In this document: in pieces, positions 1-8,735 of the stretch
Position numbering within the stretch: position 1 is the first letter of the stretch
How the letters are laid out: each line of letters begins with the position of its first letter
Source: Hamiltosporidium magnivora
Taxonomy: Eukaryota > Microsporidia > Dubosqiidae
Assembly: GCA_004325065.1 (NCBI GenBank)
Contig: PITI01000632.1
Location: 1-10,123, forward strand
Direction: 5' to 3'
DNA: 10,123 nt
Translations under genes and position numbers: made by a program
The notes under the pieces: generated by a model
Told to the model about the DNA's origin: nothing
Databases searched by the model: none
What the model saw: the letters and a program-made list of their open reading frames with translations, nothing else

Positions 1-1205
1 CTTAACTTCATCACCAAGGAAATATTTAAAGGGAATGATCAATACAAAAAAAGTCATATACAGTGTTTAGTGGCCTAAAAGAAGATTTATGTTTTGCAGA
101 TATACAAACTTTTGTATCAGGAGATTTATATATTGATTCAAATAATATACAAAAAAATCTTAAACAATTCCGAGATTCAATAGATTCAGTCGCAGAGAAA
201 GAAAATTTTTTTTGGATAGATTTGGAAAATATGACATACTTGTTCATTTGAACGAAAATATGTTAGAATACATTGAAAAAATTGATCTATGTGATAATGA
301 TTCACCATATTCATTTACTACTCGGGTTTAATACATATCAAACACTTTATAGAAAATAAATTACTTATGATATTAATTTAGTGAGAAACTCGTCTTTATG
401 GATTTTAATACTTAAATATTTACAGTTTCTCAGTATAATTCCAATAAAAAAACTCACATAAGTATCGTACATTATCTGTGAAGACTTGTTACTCGGAATA
501 CAAAGACTATGAGGAGTATGACGGAAGTAAATATATTTTTCAAGGCCTGATAAGTAATATGAACTATTTGATATAATAACGAGGCATATTATTCTCAAAG
601 CGAAAATTATTGCCGAATCTATACGTATGGTTGATTTTATCAAAAAAAATCTTTAATTTTGAAAAAAAATACTCATATTATCTTTGATAAGTATATCGAA
701 TTCAACAGAGTCATATCAGATTGCATGCTTAGAACGAACCAGATGAAATAATTATTATCTTTCGAAAAATACAAAAACAAAGTTTTTTTGATTTAAAGTG
801 TAAAGAATATTTTCGAGCTTTATCAAGTCTCCTGGAAAATATGTGTTCATCTTTGACTCATAAGATTACAAAGATATTTATGAATGTAAAATATTCTCTG
901 AAAAAATTATGTTGGCTTATATTGATTTCATAAAGCCTGATGCTCTAGAATATGAATCGTTTTACGACGAGGATGTTTTTTTGAAGCGATCAGTTTCTAA
1001 TTTAAATATTTATTTCAAATCCTCTGATATTTGAAAAATTCGCATCTAATTGTGTCGATTTGACAAGAATGATGAAAGTTTCGAAGCTCTTTGTGTGATA
1101 TTTAATGATTATATAAAAGTCGTTCTTAATTACCAAGCATATTCAGATATTTATATTAATAGGTCTTTTTTTGTCTTCAAAAAGAGAATAGAATATATAT
1201 TATAA
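1..1205 (+). pseudogene. decayed unrecognised protein gene, 5' end outside the window
   Basis: I do not recognise this protein. A coding-like sequence can be followed on the + strand for the whole interval, but it changes frame repeatedly. Stop-poor pieces are: 1-78; 39-251 (joined near the A7 run at 46-52); about 202-331 (joined at the T run near 206-213); 377-481 with one internal TAA at 413-415; 446-576; 570-656; about 647-751 (joined at the A run near 642-649); about 745-933; and 804-1205. The last piece stays in one frame for about 130 codons with only three internal stops (TAA 861-863, TGA 1032-1034, TAA 1047-1049), then ends at TAA 1203-1205. Its composition is rich in Asp, Glu, Tyr, Phe, Ile and Lys, for example FDKYIEFNRVISDCMLRTNQ and YESFYDEDVFLKRS. 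No membrane segment, repeat or catalytic motif is evident. The true start is not visible. Some breaks sit in homopolymers and could be sequencing errors, but the substitution-type stops argue for real decay. Confidence 0.7.
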
Positions 1206-2066
1206 TTCAGAAATATGAGATTCAAAAGTAAATTAAGAATTATAAAATTTAGAAAACATTTACATTGAGCCAGAAAAATAGTTGTTTTATAAATTAAATT
1301 ATCATTACTTCTAAGATTTTGTATATTTAGACATTATTCTTGCTATTTTAACAAGGATTAGTAATAATGCCTTTCTTAATTACAGCCATATTTTATAAAA
1401 ACTTTCTAAATTTTTTATGACATAACTAAACATTCATGTTCTTATTTGAACTGATATTCCTGCGGTATCTACAAAATAGGGAATTGAAGCTTTGCTTTGA
1501 GATTATTTTATCATCTTATTAAGTTATTTTTAGTATTTTTGAAATTAAAATAGTATTTCAAAAAATATATTTAAGATAAATTTATAATGTACTGGCTTTT
1601 TATGTAGCAGTTTTACAAATATGTGCCAATTTTCTTGTTTATTATATAAACTAAAGTTTAATTTTAAGATTTACAAGAAATTTAAATTTTTAATTAATGC
1701 TTGTTTTTGTATATTGAACCATAGCTTATTTTTCAAATACACGCGGTTTTATATAAATACTACAAATTTTAACCATATCAGCTCTTTCACATGGATGTAT
1801 AATTGAAATGAGAGGCTAAGTTTTCTGTATCAAGTCAATATTGTTTACAAGGAGCCTAGATCTTTTTCAGGAATTTTTAAGTTTTAAGAAAATATATTAA
1901 AGTGTCCGAAAATATTTGCGATTTTGTAGTTACGTTATGCGGGTGTTTCTTTTGATGTATGTAAATCGATTTATAATTATGAATTTACACATATATGTTC
2001 ATTACTTTGAAAATTCAGACAACTCTACATATCAAACTATAAAAACAAATTTGCAAATGATTTTAA
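1206..2066. other. A+T-rich intergenic stretch, no supported gene
   Basis: Both strands are dense in stops and in runs of A and T. One 61-codon ATG frame (1621-1806, +) is made almost only of Phe, Lys, Asn, Ile, Leu, Tyr and Cys, as expected from chance translation of A+T-rich DNA, and I do not call it a gene. I see no promoter, RNA gene or repeat that can be supported. Confidence 0.6.
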
Positions 2067-2514
2067 ATTATTAGTGTAGATAAAATATATACTGTTCATG
2101 CTATTAAAGGATCAAGATACACGAGAAATATATCCACTGCAAAACAAATGAGTATCCAGGAAGAAGATGTTACTTATAAAACAAAAAATAATAGCATCTT
2201 TATTTTAGTGTTAGGAACCACACCCGAGGAACCGACTTTTAACATAAGTGAAGAGTCGGATTTAGAAGAAGAAAGGATGGTTGTGTATTAGGTAGAAAAA
2301 TGTATAAAGGTGGGGAAAATATTTTAACTCGGAATTTATTCAAGGAAAATCAAATATATACCATACCTACTTGAAAAAAATAACGGATTTTATAAATTCA
2401 CCATTGCTACTAACTGATTCAAATAGACTACGATAGACTTTTGTGGTTTTTAATGCTGTTTCCAATGCCTATAAATCTTTCTTAACTAAAATACATTCTC
2501 ATGATGGTGTTTAA
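2067..2514 (+). pseudogene. possible decayed coding remnant, faintly gag-like
   Basis: A stop-free frame runs from 2067 to TAG 2289-2291 (75 codons, with an internal ATG at 2148). It holds an acidic segment, EEPTFNISEESDLEEER. Coding-like sequence then seems to shift to a second frame (2294-2374, containing GGENILTRNLFKENQIYTIP). After the A7 run at 2374-2380 it shifts to a third frame (about 2380-2514, containing ITDFINSPLLLTDSNRLR, a TAG at 2434-2436, then TFVVFNAVSNAYKSFLTKI). The order Ile-Pro-Thr, then a Phe-Ile-containing helix-like stretch, then a second hydrophobic block is loosely like gag proteins of Ty3/gypsy-type elements. This is resemblance by eye, not a confirmed homology. A 75-codon open run is only mildly unusual for this composition, so the whole call may be chance. 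Confidence 0.3.
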
Positions 2515-2883
2515 CTAATCTCAATATAAAATCCAAATCTTTCTCTTTAAAACACCAAAGAAATCAAAACTGCTTTATTTTATTATTTCCTTTTATAGAA
2601 TTAGGAAATTATTTTCGTATTTCAATGATTTTTGTAAGAATGGAAATTTGTTAGTGGTCTATAATACGGTTTTTATTATCATTTATATATGTCAGTACAA
2701 ATTTGATTATTCTTGTCATTATTTATAATATCTAAAACGAATTCGCAATTTGATAATTTTTTTATTTTATTTTGGAAAAAAACAAAAAAAAAGAGGAAAT
2801 ATTATTAAAGTAAAAAAATATGGAAATTCTATACGTAAAACGAAAAAAATGGAATTTATAAACTATGTCCAATCCGTAATTTT
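2515..2883. other. A+T-rich spacer, no supported gene
   Basis: Long A and T runs, including a long A tract near 2777-2790. In the frame of 2148 a stop-poor tail extends to about 2655, but it shows no recognisable protein character. The 3' end of the integrase relic abuts the right side. I looked here for a terminal inverted repeat matching the other flank of that relic and found none that I could support. Confidence 0.5.
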
Positions 2884-4627
2884 TTATTTATCAGAGCAGC
2901 TTCCATTTTGGTGAAATTTGAAATAGCATAGCTTTTCCTCTTTAAACACTTGCATTTTTCAGATGTACATCCAAATTTACAACCACATCGACTATAATTT
3001 CGGCCCGGTTTTAAATGAAATTCTTCCACATTCTCTTAAGGAAATCCCGGTCTTGTAATTTCTTAGATACAAATAAACTTTTATTACATATTTTAAATTG
3101 GTTTCTCGTGTCCAAGTTGCTTCAAGATTCCATTTTTGGTGCTAATTTTATCCAGATTGCCATTTTTTATTTCCAGAATGAATTCAAAATGTTTCTTTGG
3201 ATCAGTGCGACCTCCGTCGACATATGGAATTCGAACTCTCTCCGTATCACCTTCTTTAGCGTCACTGTATTTTGAATTAAAGATTTTAATCATTTTTCAG
3301 CTTGTTTGTCTAAATTTCTTGGGAAATCTCCATAATTGTAAATAGGTTTGATTTCTTTTTCAAATTAAAATCTTCATATAGATCATCATAATCTTCATTT
3401 GCAATTTGTTTCTGACCGGGGACCATAAGATCAGATGGTTTCTTAAAATTGATTTTTTTCTTTGTTATGAAAACCAGAAAATGATTTAGATAGCGAAGTT
3501 GAATATTTAACATAAATATCAGTAGAAAATACTTCATCCTTGTTGTTTTTACTTTTTGTCGCAATAATGATGTATTTTACAAAGCACCGCCTTCAGCAAA
3601 TTAAAATGGTTTTGATCTATTCATATTTCTCTATGCATTTCTCATAATTGATTTTAGCCAGAAATTCCATGGGTAGAAAACTTTTAAACAGACTTTTAAC
3701 TTTTTTTCCAAACATGATCTCATACAGAATACGGTTTTTCTACTATGATAGGCTTTGTATTTCAAAATTTGAATAAAACGTAAACTTTCTGACATGTTTA
3801 TGTTTTTGTCTTCGCACCATGTATAGAGCATAATTTCAACATCTTGATTTTCACCCTCTAAGAAAACCTAACTTTGAGAATTTTGGGCTTTCCAAGTTAC
3901 ATTTTTAACACTGGCCACATTTTACACCCCTTCAATACTATTGCACGTAAATTATCTGCCATTATCCCTTTGTAAAATAGAAGACGCACCAAAATAAGTA
4001 ATACCATACAAAAGTAGATCTGATACCTCTACCGCTTTTTTGTTTTTAAGAATTCAAGTCGAATAAATTGTAAAATGATCTTACTATACAATTAAATTTA
4101 TATTGATCATCTTCTTGTGATTGCATGCCGATTAAATCGAATTGACAGCATTTTTTCAGGCTTTTATTTAGTATTGGTTTTACCACCAACTTCTCTTTGG
4201 ACACACAGCGTTTTTAAACAAGGCATACATAAATTAAGATCATTACTATCATTTCTCTTGAGATGTTTTTATACTTTGAATTTATCTCTTTTTCTCATAT
4301 GTCCTTATTCCATACCAAATTGCAACATGCGCATTATGTAAAATTAGAAATACCACTTCATGTTGTGCATTAAACTCAATATTTTCATTACTTTTTTTTC
4401 CACAGGAACTTTCAGATTTTTCTTATTTCCAATCGTCATTACATAAAATCTACGTAAACTCTGATTTTCGGGGTTTTTTTCTTACACTATGTTTTTAGAT
4501 GTTTTAACTTTTTTTGCTTCTAAGTATTGTTTTTTTGTCAGAATTTGTATATTCGGGTACTTGGATGAGCCCGATTCATTCAGTTGTTCTTCAAAACGAT
4601 TTTTAATATTCTTATATTAGTTAACAT
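2884..4627 (-). pseudogene. decayed KRBA2/SCAND3-like retroviral-type integrase (transposon relic)
   Basis: This is a nearly full-length relic of a DDE integrase, the enzyme that cuts element ends and joins them to target DNA. Reading on the minus strand from a possible ATG at 4625-4627: an N-terminal leader (about 4616-4400, with RFEEQLNESGSS); an HHCC zinc-binding domain (His codons 4336-4338 and 4327-4329, Cys codons 4227-4229 and 4218-4220); the catalytic core (first Asp 4136-4138 in QFDLIGMQSQ, second Asp 3964-3966 in LQRDNGR, Glu 3856-3858 in LEGENQDVE); LYTWCEDKN, then KYKAYHS; a YEIMFGKK motif near 3708-3724; RNLDKQAEKM near 3295-3330; RIPYVDGGRTDPKK and STKNGILKQL (3093-3293); ISLRECGRISFKTG (about 3004-3046); and a cysteine cluster (2946-2987) followed by a frame ending at TAA 2884-2886. 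There are at least eight frameshifts, plus stops at 4482-4484, 3952-3954 and 3868-3870. The family is assigned from remembered conserved motifs (integrase core and H2C2 zinc domain). Whether the parent was a Ty3/gypsy retroelement or a Ginger-like DNA transposon is open. Confidence 0.88.
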
Positions 4628-4946
4628 CGATCTTGTATTTTTTCTAAAAATAACTAATAATTCCAAAACAAGATTAAAATTGTAAAGCTCAAGATAGTAT
4701 AAGCGATAATAAGGAAAAAATCCTGATTCTGTAGCGAAAATCGAACCAGAAGCTTTTTGTTAAATCGCTGTCGATTTTTTATAGGGACTTGAAAAAGCTT
4801 AAAAATATTATATGACTGATATGTTAGAAATCATCTTAGTGTTTTGTTAAATTTATCAAATTGACCATAACATATGTTTAACTTAATACTTATACCTATC
4901 AAGAATTTTTCAAAAAGTGTGTTTGTAATCACATATCGTTTTCAAA
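4628..4946. other. spacer between two minus-strand relics, with a short inverted repeat
   Basis: I see no coding signal. A 9-bp inverted repeat, AAGCTTTTT at 4750-4758 and AAAAAGCTT at 4792-4800, could form a stem with a 33-base loop. This is within what chance allows in A+T-rich DNA. Upstream DNA of the parent transposon would be expected here, but no terminal repeat is visible. Confidence 0.45.
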
Positions 4947-5795
4947 TTACATTTCCACAATAATACCAAAGTTACCAAACCGCAATTTCGACGAATATTT
5001 TTTTACTAAAGGTGAAGTTTCTTTGGTATCTAAATGCTCTAAGAATATTTTATTTATGTGTTTATTACATAAGATTGTAGCCATATTCATCCTTTTATCG
5101 ATGCATACTTTAGCTCCTGATTATTTTATAGTTACAGATTTCTAGATTGTTTTGGGAATATCATCTTCTTTGCTGTACTTTAACTTACATTTCTTCAGAT
5201 TTTAATTTCTATATATTTATCCATATACGAAATAAAAATTTAAAAAGAAACAAGGTTCAAGAACCTGGAAAAATCAATTTCGCATTCATAACTCATTTTA
5301 TCATTTCCTAATAAAGAAATAAACGTCAAGAGTGCCATTCCATCCCAGCAGCAATAGATAAAATTCAAGGAACTCAATTTTTTTTTTACTTTCAAGAATT
5401 GGAGGTAACATGTTTTGCGAGCCCAAATTCATTTAGAAACGTTTTGGTGCACTAAATTTCAATCCTGTCGTACTTAAAAGTATTAGGCTGATACAGAGGA
5501 ACTTGATAAGTTCAATACAGTTATGGGTTAAATAGAACTAAGTATCTTTCTAAAAATTAAAAGAAATTTCATGATCAGTATAACAAAATCTATTTTTTAA
5601 CTTATTCGCCATTTTGGAAAGAGCTTCGATACAATAAAAATGCCAAAAAAACAAATTACAACCTTTTCGAGGCTGGTATTTGACTTTTGTTGAGCTTTTT
5701 GGTTGTAATTCTCTTTGAGTTAAACTAATCAAGTAAGAGCGTAATGTGGAAAAAAAATATCTTACAGAACTATTAAATTTAGAATCCATTACCAT
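4947..5795 (-). pseudogene. possible decayed unrecognised gene upstream of the integrase relic
   Basis: One minus-strand frame from ATG 5793-5795 to TAA 4947-4949 spans 283 codons with only 11 internal stops. Roughly twice that many would be expected at this base composition. The first 82 codons are open (start MVMDSKFNSSVRYFFSTL, with QPRKGCNLFFWHFYCIEA further on). A stretch with ILESKKKIEFLEFYLLLLGW lies near 5310-5440. The last 50 or so codons are also open and protein-like (GAKVCIDKRMNMATILCNKH, then LVKKYSSKLRFGNFGIIVEM). I recognise no family. It is oriented like the integrase and lies about 320 bases upstream of it, so it could be a second gene of the same element or an unrelated relic. 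The excess of open codons is the main support, so chance remains possible. Confidence 0.4.
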
Positions 5796-5822
5796 TAAAG
5801 TAAGTTGATTACTCTTATTATT

Positions 5823-5852
5823 ATTTTATTTTATTTTATTTTATTTTATTTT
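5823..5852. repeat. (ATTTT)6 microsatellite
   Basis: There are six perfect ATTTT units in tandem. They are followed by a degenerate T-rich tail to about 5890 with further TATTTTA-like and TTTCTTTC-like pieces. This is a simple sequence repeat, likely variable in length between strains. It lies just upstream of the start of the minus-strand frame that begins at 5795. Confidence 0.9.
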
Positions 5853-8420
5853 GTTTTTTTTCTTTCTATTTCATTTTACATTATTTAAATTTTATATTAT
5901 TTTACTTTTGTTTAATTGAGTTAATTTAAAAATAATAGTTTATTTTTTCGTAAAATTTTTTATTTGATTCTTTTATAATTGAACATATTGAAAAGAAGTA
6001 GGAGAAAATGAAACAAAGAACATGCAATGCCTTATATTACTGTTATAGCTATTAGCGAAAGTATAACTTAATATCTAAACACGTAATTTTTAAATATTTT
6101 TCTTAGTTAAATAATTTGCTTTTTTAGGAATTTTAGTTAGAAAGGAGAAAAGCTGTAACTATATGAATAGCTTTGATGTATGTAAATAGTGATATATAGT
6201 TCTTTTATTTTGCTAAAATGCCTCAAAGTACCTTGTATTAAGTTATGGAGATGGAAATTAATATATTTTAAATGCAATCAGGGGCAAGTATTTAGATGTT
6301 TACAATATTCTTTCGCTTTGTAAAAATTGATAGAACAAAAAGACAGAAAACGTCAAAAGAGACGGGAATTGAAAAAAATTAAACTTTTTATTCTTTTCAA
6401 TATTAACATATTCTAATTTATTTTATTTAAAACGAATATTAAGCGGAATATGTAGGAAATTACTGGAAGAAAAGTAATAACGGAAGAAAACTAGAAAAAT
6501 GTTATGGAAATAAAAGAAATTTAACAAGAATAAAAGGCGTCATTAAAAACCGAACATTTTATAGGAAATAAAGAATGCCTATTGGATAGCTCAGGCCTAT
6601 TATACGTGGCAATAATTATAGTATTTTCTTATAAATGACTCAATGAAGGTTAAATGATAACAATTTTTGTTTTACTTTAGAAAAATTACTATTATTATAC
6701 AAAAAAATCTTTTACTTGGCGAGAAATTAAAAAAATAAATTAAAATATTTTAGTTTCATTACTCACTGAATCTATATTATTTGAAAATAAATATTTAATA
6801 GATAATATATGTGAAAACGGTAATTATTTAATATTAGAGACAAAAACAATTATTTATATGTATTTTTAACACGAACCGTTTTCAAAAAAATATTATATAG
6901 AAAATAGTATCTGTTTGAATTTTAAGAGATATAATCGGGTAAATGAGTAAGTGCTTACACCGTTTTTAATCAGAAAAATAAAATACTTTAAAAGGCCCAC
7001 ATTAATCTTATTTTTGCAATGTCTAAAAAAAATATATACTACGCTGGGCTATTTTAATTCCCAACGAACCATGATATACGGAATATAAATCAGGAACTTT
7101 AGTAAGTAATAATAGTTCAAATTTTTCTACAAATTAGATCTTTAGAGCCTTTTTCTTAGCCTAAATAATTTATAGCGTGTTTTATTCGATCTTGACCAGA
7201 TGTACTGGTTGCTATACAAAAGTTAAAATATATGAACTCAGTATCTAAATCTTGTAGAGATTTTTTCTTATTGGTATGAATTAAATTTATTCGTATTATA
7301 CAACGAATGAATACCCAACACCACACATGATCGATATTAACGACTTTAGAAAATAGTAGAAATAAAATATTGTTTTGAATTTACTTTCTTCGGGCAAATT
7401 TCTCTTTGAGATCAATTTATGAATAAATGTGAAGTTAAATATGGCTCAAACTTATAAATGTATTTTGAGGTGTTTCATGACAAAAAAATTTCGAAACATT
7501 ACATTTGAATGAAAAAAATGGCATTCAAGAAAATTGCAATGATAAAATATATAATTCACTTGTAAGAAACGTCCATTTCAAGTTGTGTTATCAAGAACAA
7601 TAAGAAATACCGGGTATGTTAATTAGAAAATATGATTGTTAGTGATTAATCAAGCATATTTATTGAAAACCTTAAGGTTGTAAGTTAATTAAGTCGTATT
7701 TAAGAAAATTATATGCTATACATTGAAATATTAGATCTAAATGCGCTTCTGAATAGATGCATCATTAAATAAGAATATATTTCAAAGCAAAAACATCAAA
7801 ATAGAAAATAATGAAAGCAAAGTGATATGTTATAGGCAGATTTTAATATGTGAACCTTTTTTATTAATATCATTAGGTATTCGACAAGTTGATAACTGGT
7901 AAAGTAGTTGCTTTTAAACAGCAATGGATTGGTTGTGCCTTATAAAACCCCTAAACCATAAAAAAAAGAAAGGCTTTATGAATTAGTTACAGCACCGTGA
8001 AGTTAATATTCTAAGTTAAAATTTAGCTTTTATCTAGTGAGTATATTGGTTGTTTGAAATCAATTATAAGCAAAGTAATAACAGGGAACCAGATTAATAC
8101 ATATTTGGAAATTACATTTGAGTACGTATGCCATTGATCTTTTGCGTTAAAACTAAAAATAGAAGCGTCGAAAAAGAATCTGCCATGCAATATTAAGAGT
8201 GAAATAAAATATCATTTAACATCTTTTACTATTTAAATTGTATTATGCTTATTTTCAATTATATATGTATTATCTGAGTAACTATTGATATAAAGCAATT
8301 TATTGCACAGAGTGAATTTCTTTAAACATCGTATAATCATTTTAGACTTCTATTCTTCGATACAGCTACCCTATTTTCGATCTAAAATCCTTTCATATAA
8401 TTGGGTCAAATTTTAAATTT
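5853..8420. other. long A+T-rich gene-free stretch
   Basis: I find no gene, RNA or mobile-element signature here. Two stop-poor patches on the + strand were examined. One is 7481-7642 (40 open codons, a TAA at 7601-7603, then 12 more), with a plausible-looking composition (NDKIYNSLVRNVHFKLCYQE). The other is near 7880-7990, including the piece NSNGLVVPYKTPKP. Neither is long or distinctive enough to call. The rest is runs of A and T with dense stops in all frames. Confidence 0.5.
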
Positions 8421-8639
8421 TCACTGGATCTTTTCATAGTTTTTACGATCAACACTACCGGATCGGAATTTTGGGACTTTATTAGCTTGCAAACTGTTTC
8501 TCATTGCTAAATATTTTACATATGGTATAATTGCACATTTCATTTGGCTCTCTATATGAATTTAGTTATGTTCTCTTTTAATTTTAAATGTGCTGTTGCC
8601 CTTGACACCAGTCCTTTTTGTCAAGCCTAAAAAAAGTTT
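8421..8639 (-). pseudogene. weak, possibly retroelement-derived coding fragment
   Basis: A minus-strand frame runs from 8639 to TGA 8421-8423 (73 codons) with one internal TAA. It contains LFLGLTKRTGVKGNSTFKIK and then MKCAIIPYVKYLAMRNSLQA. The local G+C is higher than in the surroundings. The order FLGLT, a basic stretch, then IIPYVKYL is faintly like the reverse transcriptase to RNase H junction of Ty3/gypsy polyproteins. No catalytic motif is present and the likeness is weak. It may be chance. Confidence 0.2.
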
Positions 8640-8682
8640 TCAATTAATTTTTTTTAATGTTATAGAATGTATATATGGAATC

Positions 8683-8735
8683 ATCCACATGTGGATATGG
8701 TACTTTCTAGGACATGTCCTATGGTACTATGTGGA
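8683..8735. repeat. twin 14-bp palindromes with linked 9-bp direct repeats
   Basis: Two perfect palindromes, ATCCACATGTGGAT (8683-8696) and TAGGACATGTCCTA (8708-8721), share the core ACATGT. Their centres are exactly 25 bp apart. Each is overlapped or followed on its right by the same 9-mer, TATGGTACT (8696-8704 and 8720-8728). A further half-site, ATGTGGA (8729-8735), closes the block. The arrangement resembles a pair of dimeric protein-binding sites or a diverged tandem duplication with compensating changes. No neighbouring intact gene indicates what it would control. Confidence 0.7.

Noticed and set aside
26..247. Minus-strand frame of 73 codons
   Set aside because: It is the antisense shadow of the better supported + strand relic, which continues coherently across frames to 1205.
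365..643. Minus-strand frame of 92 codons, the longest in the window
   Set aside because: It lies opposite the + strand pieces at 377-481, 446-576 and 570-656, which form part of a longer collinear chain. Its own translation shows no domain.
1621..1806. Plus-strand frame of 61 codons rich in Phe, Lys and Asn
   Set aside because: The composition is what chance A+T-rich translation gives, and there is no motif and no coding neighbour.
3015..3345. Two plus-strand frames at 3015-3275 and 3136-3345
   Set aside because: Both are antisense shadows of the integrase C-terminal region on the minus strand.
3310..3564. Apparent small secreted protein on the minus strand with a signal-peptide-like start (MKYFLLIFMLNIQ)
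   Set aside because: It lies inside the integrase relic. The hydrophobic start arises from a shifted frame, and the downstream part joins the integrase motif RNLDKQAEKM.
4117..4341. Plus-strand frame of 74 codons
   Set aside because: It is the antisense shadow of the integrase zinc-binding domain and first catalytic Asp region.
5253..5266. Short hairpin AGGTTC-AA-GAACCT
   Set aside because: A six-pair stem with a two-base spacer is too small to call a terminator or site, and there is no adjacent gene.
1951..6187. A 16-bp exact direct repeat, TTTGATGTATGTAAAT, at 1951-1966 and 6172-6187
   Set aside because: With this base composition a 16-base match between two places in 10 kb is close to chance expectation, and the flanks do not match.
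7880..7990. Plus-strand piece NSNGLVVPYKTPKP, reminiscent of the start of a reverse transcriptase
   Set aside because: It is only about 20 codons long, and the expected downstream reverse transcriptase motifs are absent in all frames.
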